Shown here: positions 21,101 through 32,987 of the stretch, one piece after another
Layout: the number at the start of each line of letters is the position of its first letter
How positions within the stretch are numbered: position 1 is the stretch's first letter
DNA from: Artemisia argyi
Lineage: Eukaryota; Streptophyta; Magnoliopsida; Asterales; Asteraceae
Direction: 5' to 3'
NCBI GenBank assembly: GCA_030686995.1
Contig: CM060706.1
Coordinates: forward strand, 143,798,505 to 143,862,504
DNA length: 64,000 bases
Position numbers and translations under genes: made by a program
The notes under the pieces: model-generated
Database searches by the model: none
The model's input: the letters and a program-made list of their open reading frames with translations, nothing else
What the model was told of the DNA's origin: nothing

Positions 21101-23175
21101 TCTCAAATCTTAAACACGACACCTATATATTTTTGCACCGCCTTGTTCCTCACCTGGTAAACTATTAACATGTCCAATCACAGAATCACATGTCGAGTTT
21201 TGATATGTTTTTGAAGGGTAAAGTGTTCGACCAAAACAACCCAACTCGACATACTTAAAAATCCAAAACATAACCATTTTGTCTCCAACTCATTTCTATG
21301 CAATCCTAATAATATTTCTATCATAGTTTCATCTTAAAAGACAAGTTCCATCCACAAATATCAAAGGTTACACGATTTTTCCAATTTGTGTACATATATA
21401 TATATGCTTGTCGAAATACATATGAGCCACCAAGTCAAAAGCCAACTTCCATACCCTCACACAATCCTTCTAAAGTCCTGATATGTCAGAATTCTATCTC
21501 AAATATCTTTCATTCACTGACATAGCTAGTATAACTTGTCTCTTCTATTATAGAGTCCATACGTATTATATATATTTAGTATAAATCATCCCTAGTCTCA
21601 CCACTTCATATCACTCACTCAATAACTTCTTTGCAACTCCCTTTCACTTATAAAACCTCCCTAGAAGGCCAGAAGATATCTTCCATTCGTTTGGAAGCTT
21701 TTGAAGGAAACGGGTTCACTATATGATAACGTATACGTAATATAGAGATCGTGGTTTACTTCTTTAGTGTTTCTGTCTAAACCCAACGTTCAATCATCCA
21801 TCTGGAATCCTTGTAAGTCATTCTTGAATCATCTCTAGTTCGTATCTCATGTTTTTACATGTCCATGCATCGTATAATAATTGTATTCGGACGTATATAT
21901 TTTTATTCATTTTACGTACACTTCTAAAACATAAGTCGTGATTTGCTTCCCTTGTGGAAAGCCTAGGAATCATGAAAAGTACTTATGTCACATTTCCAAT
22001 AATGTTTCATGATCATTCGAACCTTATTCTAAGCCTTGTGTACGCGTACCAATTTCAGAAAACAATAAAAATTATAACAAGTATTTTCCTTTTAAGACCC
22101 GTCCAAATTCGCTATATAAATAGTTTTGTAAAACTCAAATTCATTTAACGACCCATCTATATTTTTATACGAACTCTTAGAAAACATAACTAGCTACAAT
22201 TTCATGTAGATAACTTGTAAAAATAACCACGTCTCGACCCTCTAAAATGACCAAAGAGAATCGACCTAAAAGAGATAAAACTGAAAAACTTAGAAAATAT
22301 TCTAAGTCTTTTTCACTCAGAAAACTGTTCCATGTCGCGACCAAAAGGACCATTTAAAACTCAATTCGACTTAACAACATAACTATATTTTTACACAACC
22401 TATTTCTCCTTGCTACAAGCTACAAGTTTCGTGTTTATACTTTGTAATAATAAGCATGTTTAACCCCTTAAAAACTGCCAAAGTAAACTGCCATCGCTAG
22501 AAGTTTATAGAATTCATTTTCAAGAATAGTTTAATTAAATTCGATTGGGGTAACTTCTGAGCCCAATAAGACTTTGCGATTAAATAGTCCACCAGGCCCA
22601 TATGATATATTTTTAGAATCACAAAAATAGCCCAAGTCCAGGCCCAAAACTATTTTCATGCCCTCGCCTCTAAATTTCTTAACGGGCCTATGTTTTGATT
22701 CGTTAAGGCCCATTAACACAAAAATAAGCTCTTTTCTGTAAAAAGCAATTGAAATAAGTTGTAATGAACTTAATAAAGTTATAGAAATTTTTCAGAATAT
22801 TTTCTTATAACTTTTGTGTAAAAAGGACTAAAAATGTAACGCAAATTCACCTAGAAGGACTAAAACTGTCAAACCTTTAAAACAAGGACTGAAACTGTCA
22901 AAACAGAAAGTTTAGGATAAAAATTGATATTATATAATATTCCAAGCTCAGATTGTAATATTGGACATGTAGTGGACTATAAATGAAAATTATTATATAA
23001 AAAGGACTAACGGTGTAACGCTAACGCCGTTAGAGTAAAAAGTGTAAAATTGGAAAAAGGACAAGGACCCACATATTATATTTGACATTCTTATCTTATG
23101 TTCTATTTTGCGTCACCCCATCACGTCATATGCATATTAATTACATTTTAGTTATATATTATTTAACGTAACGTT

Positions 23176-23178
<3 letters not shown>

Positions 23179-23272
<94 letters not shown>
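23179..23272. repeat. (TA)n microsatellite in 5' LTR of A
   Basis: About 94 bp, versus about 70 bp at the equivalent place in the 3' LTR (42218-42287). Confidence 0.95.
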
Positions 23273-23273
<1 letters not shown>

Positions 23274-23727
23274 CGATATTTTAACTAGACATCTTTACGT
23301 ATTGTTTTATCACGGTTTAAAAGGAAAACTTTGGAAATAATTTAAATAACATATATCGTCATATTATTATAAACATAAGAATTTCATTCGCATATCATCT
23401 TTTCATCATAATGATTAATTGTAATTCATTAATCGTTATTCATTTACCAAATAGTATTTGGTTAGATTCTCATATAAATTTATTTATCAGGTTCCGTATT
23501 AAAGACGTTTCCATATTCATTCTCATAATCTCATCCGACTTTACTTTTCATCATTCCTGTATCAATCAAGGTGAGTCATAGCCCCATTTCCAATACTTGT
23601 TTTTAACTCATTGGGGGAGATATATGCTTACATATACTTTGATAATTTTATAAGTATATAAATAAATTACATGATTCAAATCAATTTCCTTATTAATAGT
23701 TACCTGATGAAATTTATGACTTATGAT

Positions 23728-23730
<3 letters not shown>

Positions 23731-23814
<84 letters not shown>
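23731..23814. repeat. (AT)n microsatellite in 5' LTR of A
   Basis: About 84 bp; the 3' LTR counterpart is 42746-42837. Confidence 0.95.
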
Positions 23815-23817
<3 letters not shown>

Positions 23818-24051
23818 ACTGGCGAATTACTTAACTGAAATACTGATACTCAGATGATAATGTTTCCAAAATGATTATTGTGGCATGATACTTGACTATA
23901 GTATACTATCCTGGATGATTCTATTATCTCTATATGATATTTCTATGTTTCAACAGAAATAATTGCTAGGAAGAGCACAAATACTCTAGTTACATCATTA
24001 CCTTGATATTGCCTGATTGCTAGTGGTTAAAATGCATGTACAGTTATCTGT

Positions 24052-24195
24052 GAGTAGTGGCACCCAGTTATTTTTATCTTTGGGTAGTGGCACCCAGTTG
24101 TTTTTATCTTTGGGTAGTGGCACCCAGTTGTCTTTATCTTTCGGAAGTGGCACCCAGTTTTCTTTATCTTTGGGAAGTGGCTCCCAGTATTTGTG
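24052..24195. repeat. 30-bp minisatellite, five copies (5' LTR of A)
   Basis: Unit TTTGGGTAGTGGCACCCAGT plus TGTTTTTATC. The 3' LTR has six copies, so copy number changed after insertion or during reverse transcription. Confidence 0.9.
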
Positions 24196-24724
24196 AGTTG
24201 TGCATGAGATTTAACTGTACGACATATTCAAGTGCTCGGATATATATATTACTTGCTTATACTATACTTTAGCAGTGGGTTGTAAACACACAGGTTGCAA
24301 GTCTTGTATGGGCGGGATTTGCAACTGAGTGGATTTACAATTCCTTTGCTGTGGAAAACATTCTCTAAAGGCTTTTTGACTGTTTTAAAACAAACTCTAT
24401 GAACTCACCAACATTTGTGTTGACACTTTTAAGCATGTGTATCTCAGGTAATTAACGGAGCAGGACAAGACACGGAGCGGGTATTTATTACTCTGATAAG
24501 TTAAAATGCTGTAAAAATCAAATATGTCATTCTTACAAGCCTTTATATCTTTTAATAAGATTTTAAATCAAACGCTTCATCTTTTATCAAGAACATTATT
24601 TGAATGACAAATAACTTTCAAAACGCTTCTTTTAAGCCGTTTTATGTTATTATAACTTCGATCCTCCCCGTAACACCCAAATTACTTTCTGCTGCTAAAA
24701 CATAAATTTGGGGGTGTTACAGAT

Positions 24725-24742
24725 TGGTATCAGAGACTAAAG
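24725..24742 (+). other. Primer binding site of element A
   Basis: TTGGTATCAGAGACTAAAG, Met-tRNA type, three bases after the LTR. The last bases deviate from the consensus. Confidence 0.75.
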
Positions 24743-24981
24743 TTATAGAGAATTAAATGTTTTCAAACATTAAACTATAACTACACTTTCAAAATAAATG
24801 ATTTTACACCATACCATTTTATGCCCTCCGTGTCTACAGACTGTCGCGCTCAATACATTATCTGTTAAGATTATTTTGCATGCTTAATAGTTACTCTTAT
24901 ACAATTCTTATTTTATCTGTACTGTTACATCTTTAACATACAAAATCCTCATAAAATACTATTCTCGGTTACTACAGTAGC

Positions 24982-26300
24982 ATGTCTCCTGAAACTCCCG
25001 CGAATGTCAAAACAACTCTCCATAATACTAGTACATCACATATCAATTAAAATTTTCCAAATACTGAAGACCCTTACGTACAAATATCACAACCCCAGCC
25101 TGATATAGAACTCACTCTGAGATCACTTCCATCGTCACCTATTTGTTCACCTTTACGTCAAAAACTCAGGAGAGCTACTGAATCATATGAAGATTTTATT
25201 GGTGGTCAGGCAACATTCGAAGTCGGACAAAGTTCAAGCCAAGGGATGCCATGGAAGAATGTTGAGCCAAATTCTCCGTTACCTTATACTTCAGATTCCT
25301 CAATACCAGATATTTCCAAATTCTCAATTTCCTGACGCTCCAGATTTCTCGATACAATATGTCTCAAACGATGTATCTTCACCCAATTCCCCTGAACAGA
25401 AAGTTGTACCTACTAAACCAAAAAGTTTTTGGTTAGTGATGACGTATTTTCTAATAATTCTGAAACTCCCAGAACTTGTAATCGACCTTTAATCTATAAC
25501 AATCTCCTTTTGTCATAACCCTCTGTTGTTAATAAATTCTTTCCATCATGATGCTATGCATGCATGAAATGATTCCTAATACCTTCATGAAGAATCTCGC
25601 CGTTTGTTACTCTCTTTGGTAGATAAATGACTCCCCGCAGATCATGTTGATTTTAGTGATTATAACCAGACCTGCCATGATATTACCTATGATTATGATG
25701 ATCCCTTATACCTACCATAACTAGACTATAACCATAGAATTCTATAAGACAAATTTTCGGAAGAGAACTTGAAGAATAGAGAGAAGGTTATTGAACTTCA
25801 GCTTTAGTAGATAAATCAGTTTGTTCCTTAGCAATCCTATACCAAGAGTTGATAAATTATCTATGATACTACCCAGACATATCTTGAAATTAGAATACAG
25901 TTGGGATTCAATTCAGTCTATCATCAATGAAATGATTAGCTACATATTCTTTCACTAAAGGTCCTAACAAAGTACTAAGAATATCCAGAAGTTAGTAATC
26001 AGTATCATTGCAGTAATACTTGAAGTAACCATAGTTCCTCCGATTAGCAACGAGATGGCAAGAAAATAAGACGGCTATACCTTATAAGCATATCCATGAA
26101 AGTTTTACGGATTGTAGACCAACTCACCTAATAGGTTCAATAAGAGTGACTGAACCTACCCTCACCAATATCAAAGGATTTTAGATAAAAAAGTTAAATG
26201 GGACACTTCAAGAATCAGTGCCCAACTCCGAATACCATTTAGTACAAAAAGACTAGTGGGAGAGAATAGAAACTCTTTAGAACCTTAACAACGTCAAATG
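24982..26300 (+). pseudogene. gag relic of element A
   Basis: From ATG 24982 the frame reads MSPETPANVKTTLHNTS, stops within 25 codons, then stays open for over 100 codons (RRATESYEDFIGG, FEVGQSSSQGMPWK) before further stops. A degraded zinc knuckle is visible near 26170-26235, where GHFKNQCPTPNT follows a damaged Cys half. Many stops and shifts make it clearly dead. No protease, RT or integrase segment follows. Confidence 0.55.
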
Positions 26301-27067
26301 ATGACATTAATGTTTAAACAGAAGAGAAATTCCTGTGGTAATAGAATAAACCATAGTTCAAACCCTCTATAGTTGTATTCCCTTTTGTAATTTACCTTAG
26401 GTACAATGGATGTAACCTAAGTGTAACAACTACCTTTCTACCGTATGAAAATTTTACCTTGTAATATTTCTGTAATAATCATGACCTACGTCTATTTTCA
26501 ATTTCTATTCCATTTTCCTTGCTCATAATCGTTACGTAGCAATACACTAATATCACCTTAGAAATCTAGTTAACATCATTTCCGACTAAACGATATATTA
26601 TTACCACCCTGTAAGAATTATCTCATGAACTTTAAGTTTATACCAAGGATATCCTAGTATCTCCTTAGAAATTCCTGACTCATCACCATATTATGAACAA
26701 AAATTTACTAAATTCTTTTGAAAATGATTAGATGGCATTCAACGTTGTACCTAAACCATTGAAACTGAATCATCTAAAACAATTTAAAGAAAAATAAATA
26801 TCATTGTTGCTGAGCCAAGCATCACATCATTTGATCCTCAATTATACATGGCCTAGCTACCTATATATAATTTAGGAAGAATCATGTCATAAATGGAACA
26901 GTTATCTTTTCAGATTTTCTAATAACAATCTTCATTCAAAAGCAAAATCCTGAGATTAAATAAACTATTCATAAACCTCATTTTTGACAAACTCCAATAG
27001 ATATTTACACTTAATATCCATCACTTTTATTATAGTAAATCGAAAAAAAGTACAAACATTAGAAACC
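26301..27067. other. Non-coding interior of element A
   Basis: AT-rich sequence between the gag relic and the antisense ORFs. I see no pol remnant in it. Confidence 0.5.
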
Positions 27068-27114
27068 TAAGAGTTCACAGAGACTTATGGAAAACATCAA
27101 TAGCGGAAATTTTA

Positions 27115-27402
27115 TTAGAAACCACAGAAATCAATACATAGGGATATAATTAGCATTGGAAGTGCTATTATTACAATGATTACAATAAAAAGCATAGAAT
27201 CTCCAATAGGCTGACCCAGCATAACAATAAGGATTCCCATCAACAGCACCATAGCAAGAACCACCACAGGATGAATCACTTTGAATATTCTAAAAGATAA
27301 GTATAAGTACACCATTAGAAACAATAGCAAGACTAGTTCGTAAACATAAAGACAAATAAGTCTTATTCCCCATTTATTAAGGATTACATAGAAACCTTCC
27401 AA
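27115..27402 (-). CDS. Antisense hydrophobic ORF downstream of the 54-aa ORF
   Basis: Open for about 95 codons on the minus strand with two or three strongly hydrophobic segments (LVLLLFLMVYLYLSF, VVVLAMVLLMGILIVMLG, FIVIIVIIALPMLIISL). There is no ATG at its 5' end; the first in-frame ATG falls inside the first hydrophobic segment. It may be the shifted continuation of the upstream small membrane ORF or just a hydrophobic reading of AT-rich DNA. Function unknown. Confidence 0.25.
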   Translation of the reverse strand: MEGFYVILNKWGIRLICLYVYELVLLLFLMVYLYLSFRIFKVIHPVVVLAMVLLMGILIVMLGQPIGDSMLFIVIIVIIALPMLIISLCIDFCGF

Positions 27403-27431
27403 GATACATTTTAAACAACCCTAACTCAAGA

Positions 27432-27596
27432 CTAGTGCCTCCATATCTTATTCACAACATATGATAAAACCGTGAGTGGTATTAGGAAAACCAAGAGCCC
27501 GACCAAAACTACATAATCTTCATCCGGGACAAAAGTCAAATAGGTAACGGCAACAACGATATATACCATTGCGATAATAGTAATTAGGCTCGGCAT
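27432..27596 (-). CDS. Antisense 54-aa two-pass membrane protein ORF
   Basis: ATG at 27596 to TAG at 27432-27434. The N-terminal segment MPSLITIIAMVYIVVAV and a second segment VVLVGLLVFLIPLTVL are each long enough to cross a membrane, joined by a short acidic loop with PDEDY; the tail NKIWRH is basic. It resembles no family I can name. It lies antisense to gag in element A, 60 bp downstream of a good TATA box and three AACGG motifs, an arrangement suggesting a real transcription unit. Element B inserted about 105 bp upstream of the TATA box. The size is small enough for chance, so confidence is moderate. Confidence 0.4.
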   Translation of the reverse strand: MPSLITIIAMVYIVVAVTYLTFVPDEDYVVLVGLLVFLIPLTVLSYVVNKIWRH

Positions 27597-27655
27597 TTTC
27601 GGAAGTATTTAATAAGAGAAAAATGGTTGATGGAAGAATAGGAAATTAAATGAGG

Positions 27656-27745
27656 TATTTATATGCTAAAATATAGCCGTTAGTGTACTATTCACGGCCG
27701 TTGGAATTCACTATTCCCGACCGTTGGAATACTATGCACTAGTCA
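27656..27745 (-). promoter_or_regulatory. Antisense promoter: TATA box with three MSA-like AACGG motifs
   Basis: On the minus strand ATATAAATA (27656-27664) is preceded by TCCAACGGTCG, TCCAACGGCCG and ACTAACGGCTA within ~75 bp. Each matches the plant mitosis-specific activator consensus TCYAACGGYYA at 10 of 11 positions, the target of MYB3R factors. The motifs are part of a ~24-bp degenerate repeat that also includes GAATAGT. Activity is inferred. Confidence 0.5.
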
Positions 27746-27949
27746 TTATTTTACTATTCATGACCACTGATGAGTGTGTAAATACTAATCATTTTTGGTC
27801 AATCTGAACTGCAAAAACATTTAAAAACACTCAATAATGCATCAAAATGCTGAAAATATTCCAAAGATTGTGTTTTATATGTTTCAGAAGCAAAATGAGT
27901 AAAAACGGATGAAAAACGAACAAAGTTTGCATAATTGACAGTTTCAGTC

Positions 27950-28310
27950 CCTCAACTTTCAAAACTTGTCAAAACTAGTCCCTGGTTATTCTAAAACATG
28001 AAAAAGTCACCAAAGGTCCTTTTTGAAACATCAAATTACATATTTAGTCCTTTGGTGTGAAGTTTCACAAAATTACAAGTTTAGTCCCCGGAGTTTCAGA
28101 TATTGGCATATTCGGTCCCTGGTGAAAGATTTGGGAATAAAAAGTCAACATTGGTCCTTGGAGTTCACAAGTTACCAAGTTTAGTTCCTGGTTGAGAAGT
28201 TTGAAGAAATTACATATTTGGCCCCTGAAGTTTTAAATTTGACAAGAATGGTCCATGAACAAATCAAATTGCAAAATGGTCCTTGGGATATTCATACTTG
28301 ACAACTTCAG
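27950..28310. repeat. Degenerate TTTAGTCCCTGG array (5' LTR of B)
   Basis: About nine diverged copies of a ~35-40-bp unit around (T)TGGTCCCTGGAGTTTCA. Also present at 35990-36365 in the 3' LTR. Confidence 0.75.
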
Positions 28311-28319
28311 CCCTTATGA

Positions 28320-29737
28320 TGCGTGGGAATTGCACCAAGCCTTACCTCTCGAGGGATCTCAAAAAGCTTACAACCCCCACCAGGCAGTGTACCTGATCGT
28401 TGTAGTATAGTGTAGTGACAAATACCAGGGGATTGATCGTTCAACTTAGGAATAGTGTCGCTAGGATTAGAAAACCTAAAGACTAGGTCTAGAGATGAGG
28501 GATGATTCTTTTTGTATTTTTATGTTTTTATGAAAACAAGTAAAATCTCGGTTTTTAGAGGAGTGGGCGGAATTAGTTGCTAGTCAACTAACCCAATGAC
28601 TAAGATGCAATCAAAATAAAATAACAAAAATGAAAATATACTAAATTATACTAGTGGTGTGAGCAATATATGGGAGAATTGTGTTTACTTAGATTTCACT
28701 ACTCCCTAGATATCTTTTACAGGTTAATTACTTGTTACAGTTGCGTGGATGACGGATTGTATTCCTTAATACCATTCATGGGGTGGCGTACTTACTTCCC
28801 CAATCCTATAAGCTCCTACTTCACTCCTATGTCGAGCCGGCTAAGAAGCTCCTAACATGGGATCATTAGAATTCGCTCATGCATTAAATACAATCATAAA
28901 AACCTAGTACACATCGGTTCATGTTTCTTAAGACGTTCAAGCAAGTTACACAATGGAGATCTGCCAGTTTTCTTAAGCCTAACATTGAAATCATTCATCC
29001 ATTACAACTATAAACAAGCAATCAACCTATAATCAACATCTAGGTTTCATTACATCTAAGCAAACACATGAAAGATCTAGCCTAGCATGTTATAATCAAG
29101 ACAAGCATAAGATATATTCAAACAACACATAGACATATTGAATGAATTGAAAGAAGACTTATCTTAATTGAACATGAAAGGTTTCAAGGGGTGAAAACCC
29201 TTGAAAATACTGTTACAAACGACCTAGGGTTTATTAGGTTCGACCCTAGTATTCTCCACACAAGTTCCTCTTTTAATGAATAAAAAATAGAAAAGTATAA
29301 ATAGATTTTGTGAGGTGACGGCGTCAAGAGTAAATTTCTGGCGCCGTCATCTCGCCGCCAATAAAGTTCTCGGACTGCCTAGATCTGGGTTTGACGCCGT
29401 CACGTGTAATCCATCTTCAGGCTGTCACCAAAATAACTCTTGACGCCCTTCTTCTAACGCCTTCAGGTTTTCTCTGGGTCGTCATGGATTTTGCTCTTAA
29501 CGCCGTCATATTTCCCTTCTTGACGCCGTCAGGTACTGTTCCCAGCATGGAAAATTAAGTCTTTGCCGTTTTCTTCACTTTTATGCTCCAAAAACGTCCA
29601 AAATACTTCCTTTTCCAGAATTTACTCCCAAAGTACCTAAAATCACAAAAGGAACGATTTAGGGCAATATTTGATCAAATAAATTCAATTCCGGGCTTAA
29701 ATGACCCCCTAAAAACGGTTCATTTTTCGCCTCATCA
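28320..29737 (-). repeat. 3' LTR of element C (1418 bp)
   Basis: TG...CA ends on the minus strand. Contains the GACGCCGTCA motif array. Its partner LTR is not in the window. Confidence 0.65.
29316..29535. repeat. TGACGCCGTCA motif array
   Basis: Eight or nine irregularly spaced copies of (T)GACG(C/G)CGTCA, several perfect palindromes (TGACGGCGTCA at 29316), others decayed by C-to-T changes. Confidence 0.8.
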
Positions 29738-30297
29738 TATACCCTTACACTTGAGATTTGCTTGTCCTCAAGCAAATGTGCTTTTATTCTAATCAAAATA
29801 CAAGTTAGGGGTCATTTAACGCTAATATAAAAGTAATTACAACAAATAATCGTTCCACTAAAGACCAAAGACAAGCACGGAGGTCATATACTAGCACCTC
29901 ACAAATAGTGTTTAGATACTCACATCTCTCGGGTGTAATAAAGTAATATCACAATATGGAAATGGAAAACATCTCTCACAACCTGTCATAGCAAAATAGA
30001 TTACCATAGGCTTGGGAAAGGATCAAACCTCCACCACATGGCGTAAGCACCTAGGATAAACTATCAAAGAGGTCTTTTTAAAGGGTTGTAACGTTAGGTA
30101 TAGGGATATGAAATACACGGTTTTGTTGGATATAGGCAGTCTTTACTGGTGGCGAGTTAATCATCTTGGTTAATTACATGTACAATACTAAGCCAAGACT
30201 AGACTCGACTTAAGCTAATAAATCAAAAATAACAAAAACATAAAATAAACATAGAATGAAACGGGATGGTAGTCCGTATGTTTTTCTCTTTTTTCTT

Positions 30298-30300
<3 letters not shown>

Positions 30301-30379
<79 letters not shown>
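30301..30379. repeat. (TA)n microsatellite in element C
   Basis: About 79 bp of TA dinucleotides. Confidence 0.95.
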
Positions 30380-30382
<3 letters not shown>

Positions 30383-32698
30383 CTTTGCATACACTCTTAC
30401 CCTACCATCAAAAATAATATATCATAGGGAATGAAAATTCTCCTTACACTTGAATTTTTACATACTTTACAAATAACTACTCTAATGACTCGAATTAAGA
30501 TAATCAAAACACTTAGAGTACTTTTTAAGATAAACGCACATATGGGGGTAATAATATGATGTTCTTCCCCATTACTTCACAACAATAGTACTTTACCTAT
30601 GAGTCCCAATCGTCCCAAAACAATATGTACAAGGATATGACTTGACTTAGCAACCATGTAATCAATTAGATAATTAACTTAGGGTTTAAACAAATAACAA
30701 TAATGCACTAAAGATGAGTGCATACACGGAAGGCTAAGGCGATTTGGGTGTACATTTAAGTGGGGTGTAACAAATTCTTCCTTTAAGTAAGATGCTTAAA
30801 GTTAGAAACGAAATGATAGGCTCGGAGGGGTGTACTAGGGGTTTCGTGTACTAAAAATGAGTACAACGCTAAGGTGTGGGAAAAATTAGTTGACTTAACT
30901 AGCCAAGTAATATGACTTAAATGGTCAAGTAATTATGATACGGGTTTAACACAAGGGTGATCCTAATGATAGCTTATTATTTCATTTTCAGTAGCTAGGA
31001 TTAGATCAAACTTCAATAAAGTCAAACCAATGTTCTAAATCAAAAAGTCAAAATTGCTCCTTAGGCAGAAAATCCAAAATTTGGAGGATTTGTTTAGAAT
31101 TTTGTGTTAGGATCTATGGCTTGTGCTTTTCAGGGAATGTAGTCTACCACCTCAACTTCAAACTCCCATTGCCATTTTATTTTTGCAATTTTTTTTGTGG
31201 GCCCCACAGGTGCCCAAACACAGCTGCAGGGCAAGCTGTTCCCCTGTGCAGCAGCAGCTCTCCACCATCTGTCCCACTTTGGTGGGCCCCATAGGCCACC
31301 TCAGTGGGCCCCACACTCCCCCCTGGTTCTTTGGACTCACAAGCTTACCACCTCTCTGTTGGAACCAAGCTTTTGAGCTTAAGCTCCCTGGGACCCAACT
31401 AGAATCACCCATGAACTCTGTCCCATTTCTATGATGAAACCAAGTTACTAAGTGCTTATTTGAGTGCTTATTGGCTTATCTGTGGTACCCTTTTGTTGTT
31501 TTTAGCTCATACCAGTCCATTTTACTTATTTGAACCATTTTCCACCTCTGTGGACCCCACAGAGGTTCATTTCCTTCATAAGTCAACAAAAGTCAACTGT
31601 ATAAGCTTATTGTGTCCATTCTGCTTATTTTTAAGCTTGGAAAAAGTTGTCTTCACAAAAGTTTCATGTTTTTAGGTATAAAATAGATTTCAAAAAGAAA
31701 AACCAGAAAAATCCAACTCAAAATTAAGTGATAGTTTCTATTTAATATTAATTATCTTTTTAATTTTCTTTTTTAGCTTTTTATTAAGTAACTTGCATTT
31801 TTATATTTTTCTTAATTTTCTTTTATGTTAAAGTATTTTCAGTAATTTTTCCAAATTTTTATCTTGTCATTTAGTACTTATTAGATTTAATATTAGTTTT
31901 ATTAATAATTAATTAATATTTAAGTATTAAATAGCATAATTAGTTTTTATTAAGCACTACCTAGTTTTTTTATTTTTCCTAGCTTTTATATGTTATAAAA
32001 TAATTTTAGGAATTTTTCTAGGATTTTTACTGTTCATATTTTAGTTTTTATAATTTAATTAGTTTAATTAGTTATTAATTAATATTTAGAATAATAATTA
32101 GTAAAATACTTTAAAAATAATTTTTATAATTTTTTAGGATTCCTGTGATGGTTAATTAGATTTATAAATTTTCCTATAATTTTCTAAGTCATTTAGGTAT
32201 TATTAGTAATTAAAAAGTAGATTTAAAATAGTTTTATTAATTATTAAATAGTTTAAATTAGTTTTTAATTAATAATAAATAATAAAATAATCAAAAAAAT
32301 AATTTTCTTTTTAATTTCATTTTCTTTTAATTTTAAGTTTGTAAAATTTTCATTTTCACCCCCTGTAGTTTATTTTTCCTTAAAACTCACCTTTTTCTCA
32401 GCACGCAATCGTGTCTGATTTTTTATTTAATTTAAGTGTATACATATCTGTTTCCTGTGCTTGTCTTATACTGTATTCTTAATCATTCCATTAGTGTAAA
32501 CAAATCCAAATCTCTATCTGGTTACTTACTATTCAAATTCACCCAATAACAAACCCGTTTTTATACCATCACACCTCGTTGGGACATAACGACCCGGGGA
32601 AACACTGTACTTCCACGGAGAATTGGTCTAAGCTATTTTTGACTTGTTGACCATTTACCTTGGTCAATAATATCTGACTGTTTCAGACCAATCAAAAT

Positions 32699-32718
32699 TT
32701 GGTGCCGTTGCCGAGAGG
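32699..32718 (+). other. Primer binding site of element B
   Basis: TTGGTGCCGTTGCCGAGAGG, four bases after the LTR. Compare the Athila/Tat consensus TGGCGCCGTTGCCGGGGA. Confidence 0.75.
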
Positions 32719-32987
32719 TTGTGCTCGTATTCTAAACGGTTTTTGCTGATTAGTGATTTTGGAATTCATCCATTTGTATATTTATCCACCTTTGTTCATA
32801 TTATCTTATTATCATATACAAAACGGTTCCCGAAAACATTTTAAAATTAGTTTTCAACGAACACAAAAACACAAAAAGATTTTCTTTCTTGTAAAATGTT
32901 TATCAAAAATCCCAAAAATATCTATCTTTACCCTCTTACCTTTTTGATTCTACATTTCTTACCCTCCAAAACCCTTTGATTCTTTCT

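Larger units (their letters stand above)
20762..24721 (+). repeat. 5' LTR of element A (3960 bp)
   Basis: Collinear with 39872-43775. Holds two TA microsatellites and a 30-bp minisatellite. The short ORFs inside are not conserved as coding between the two LTRs. Confidence 0.9.
28320..30962 (-). mobile_element. Element C: truncated minus-strand LTR retrotransposon nested in 5' LTR of B
   Basis: A minus-strand 3' LTR (28320-29737) begins TGATGAGGCG and ends CCCACGCA next to TATGA (28315-28319), the target found uninterrupted in the other LTR of B. Upstream on the minus strand are a weak purine tract (CTCAAGTGTAAGGGTATA) and GCTTGAGGACAAGCAAAT, a pre-PPT motif typical of Athila/Tat-like elements. 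The rest of the interior and the 5' LTR are lost at a junction near 30962. Confidence 0.7.
27768..32694 (+). repeat. 5' LTR of element B, interrupted by element C
   Basis: 27768-28319 matches 35820-36371 and 30963-32694 matches 37956-39674. The LTR sequence corresponding to 36372-37955 (1.58 kb) is missing and replaced by element C. Confidence 0.85.

Noticed and set aside
24057..24272. Repetitive ORF in the 5' LTR of element A (and 43040-43249)
   Set aside because: A 30-bp minisatellite keeps any frame open; the frame used differs between the two LTRs.
31123..31434. ORF in the LTR of element B around the GGGCCCCAC block (also 38116-38394)
   Set aside because: The two LTR copies differ by frameshifts, so the frame is not maintained; the sequence is LTR.
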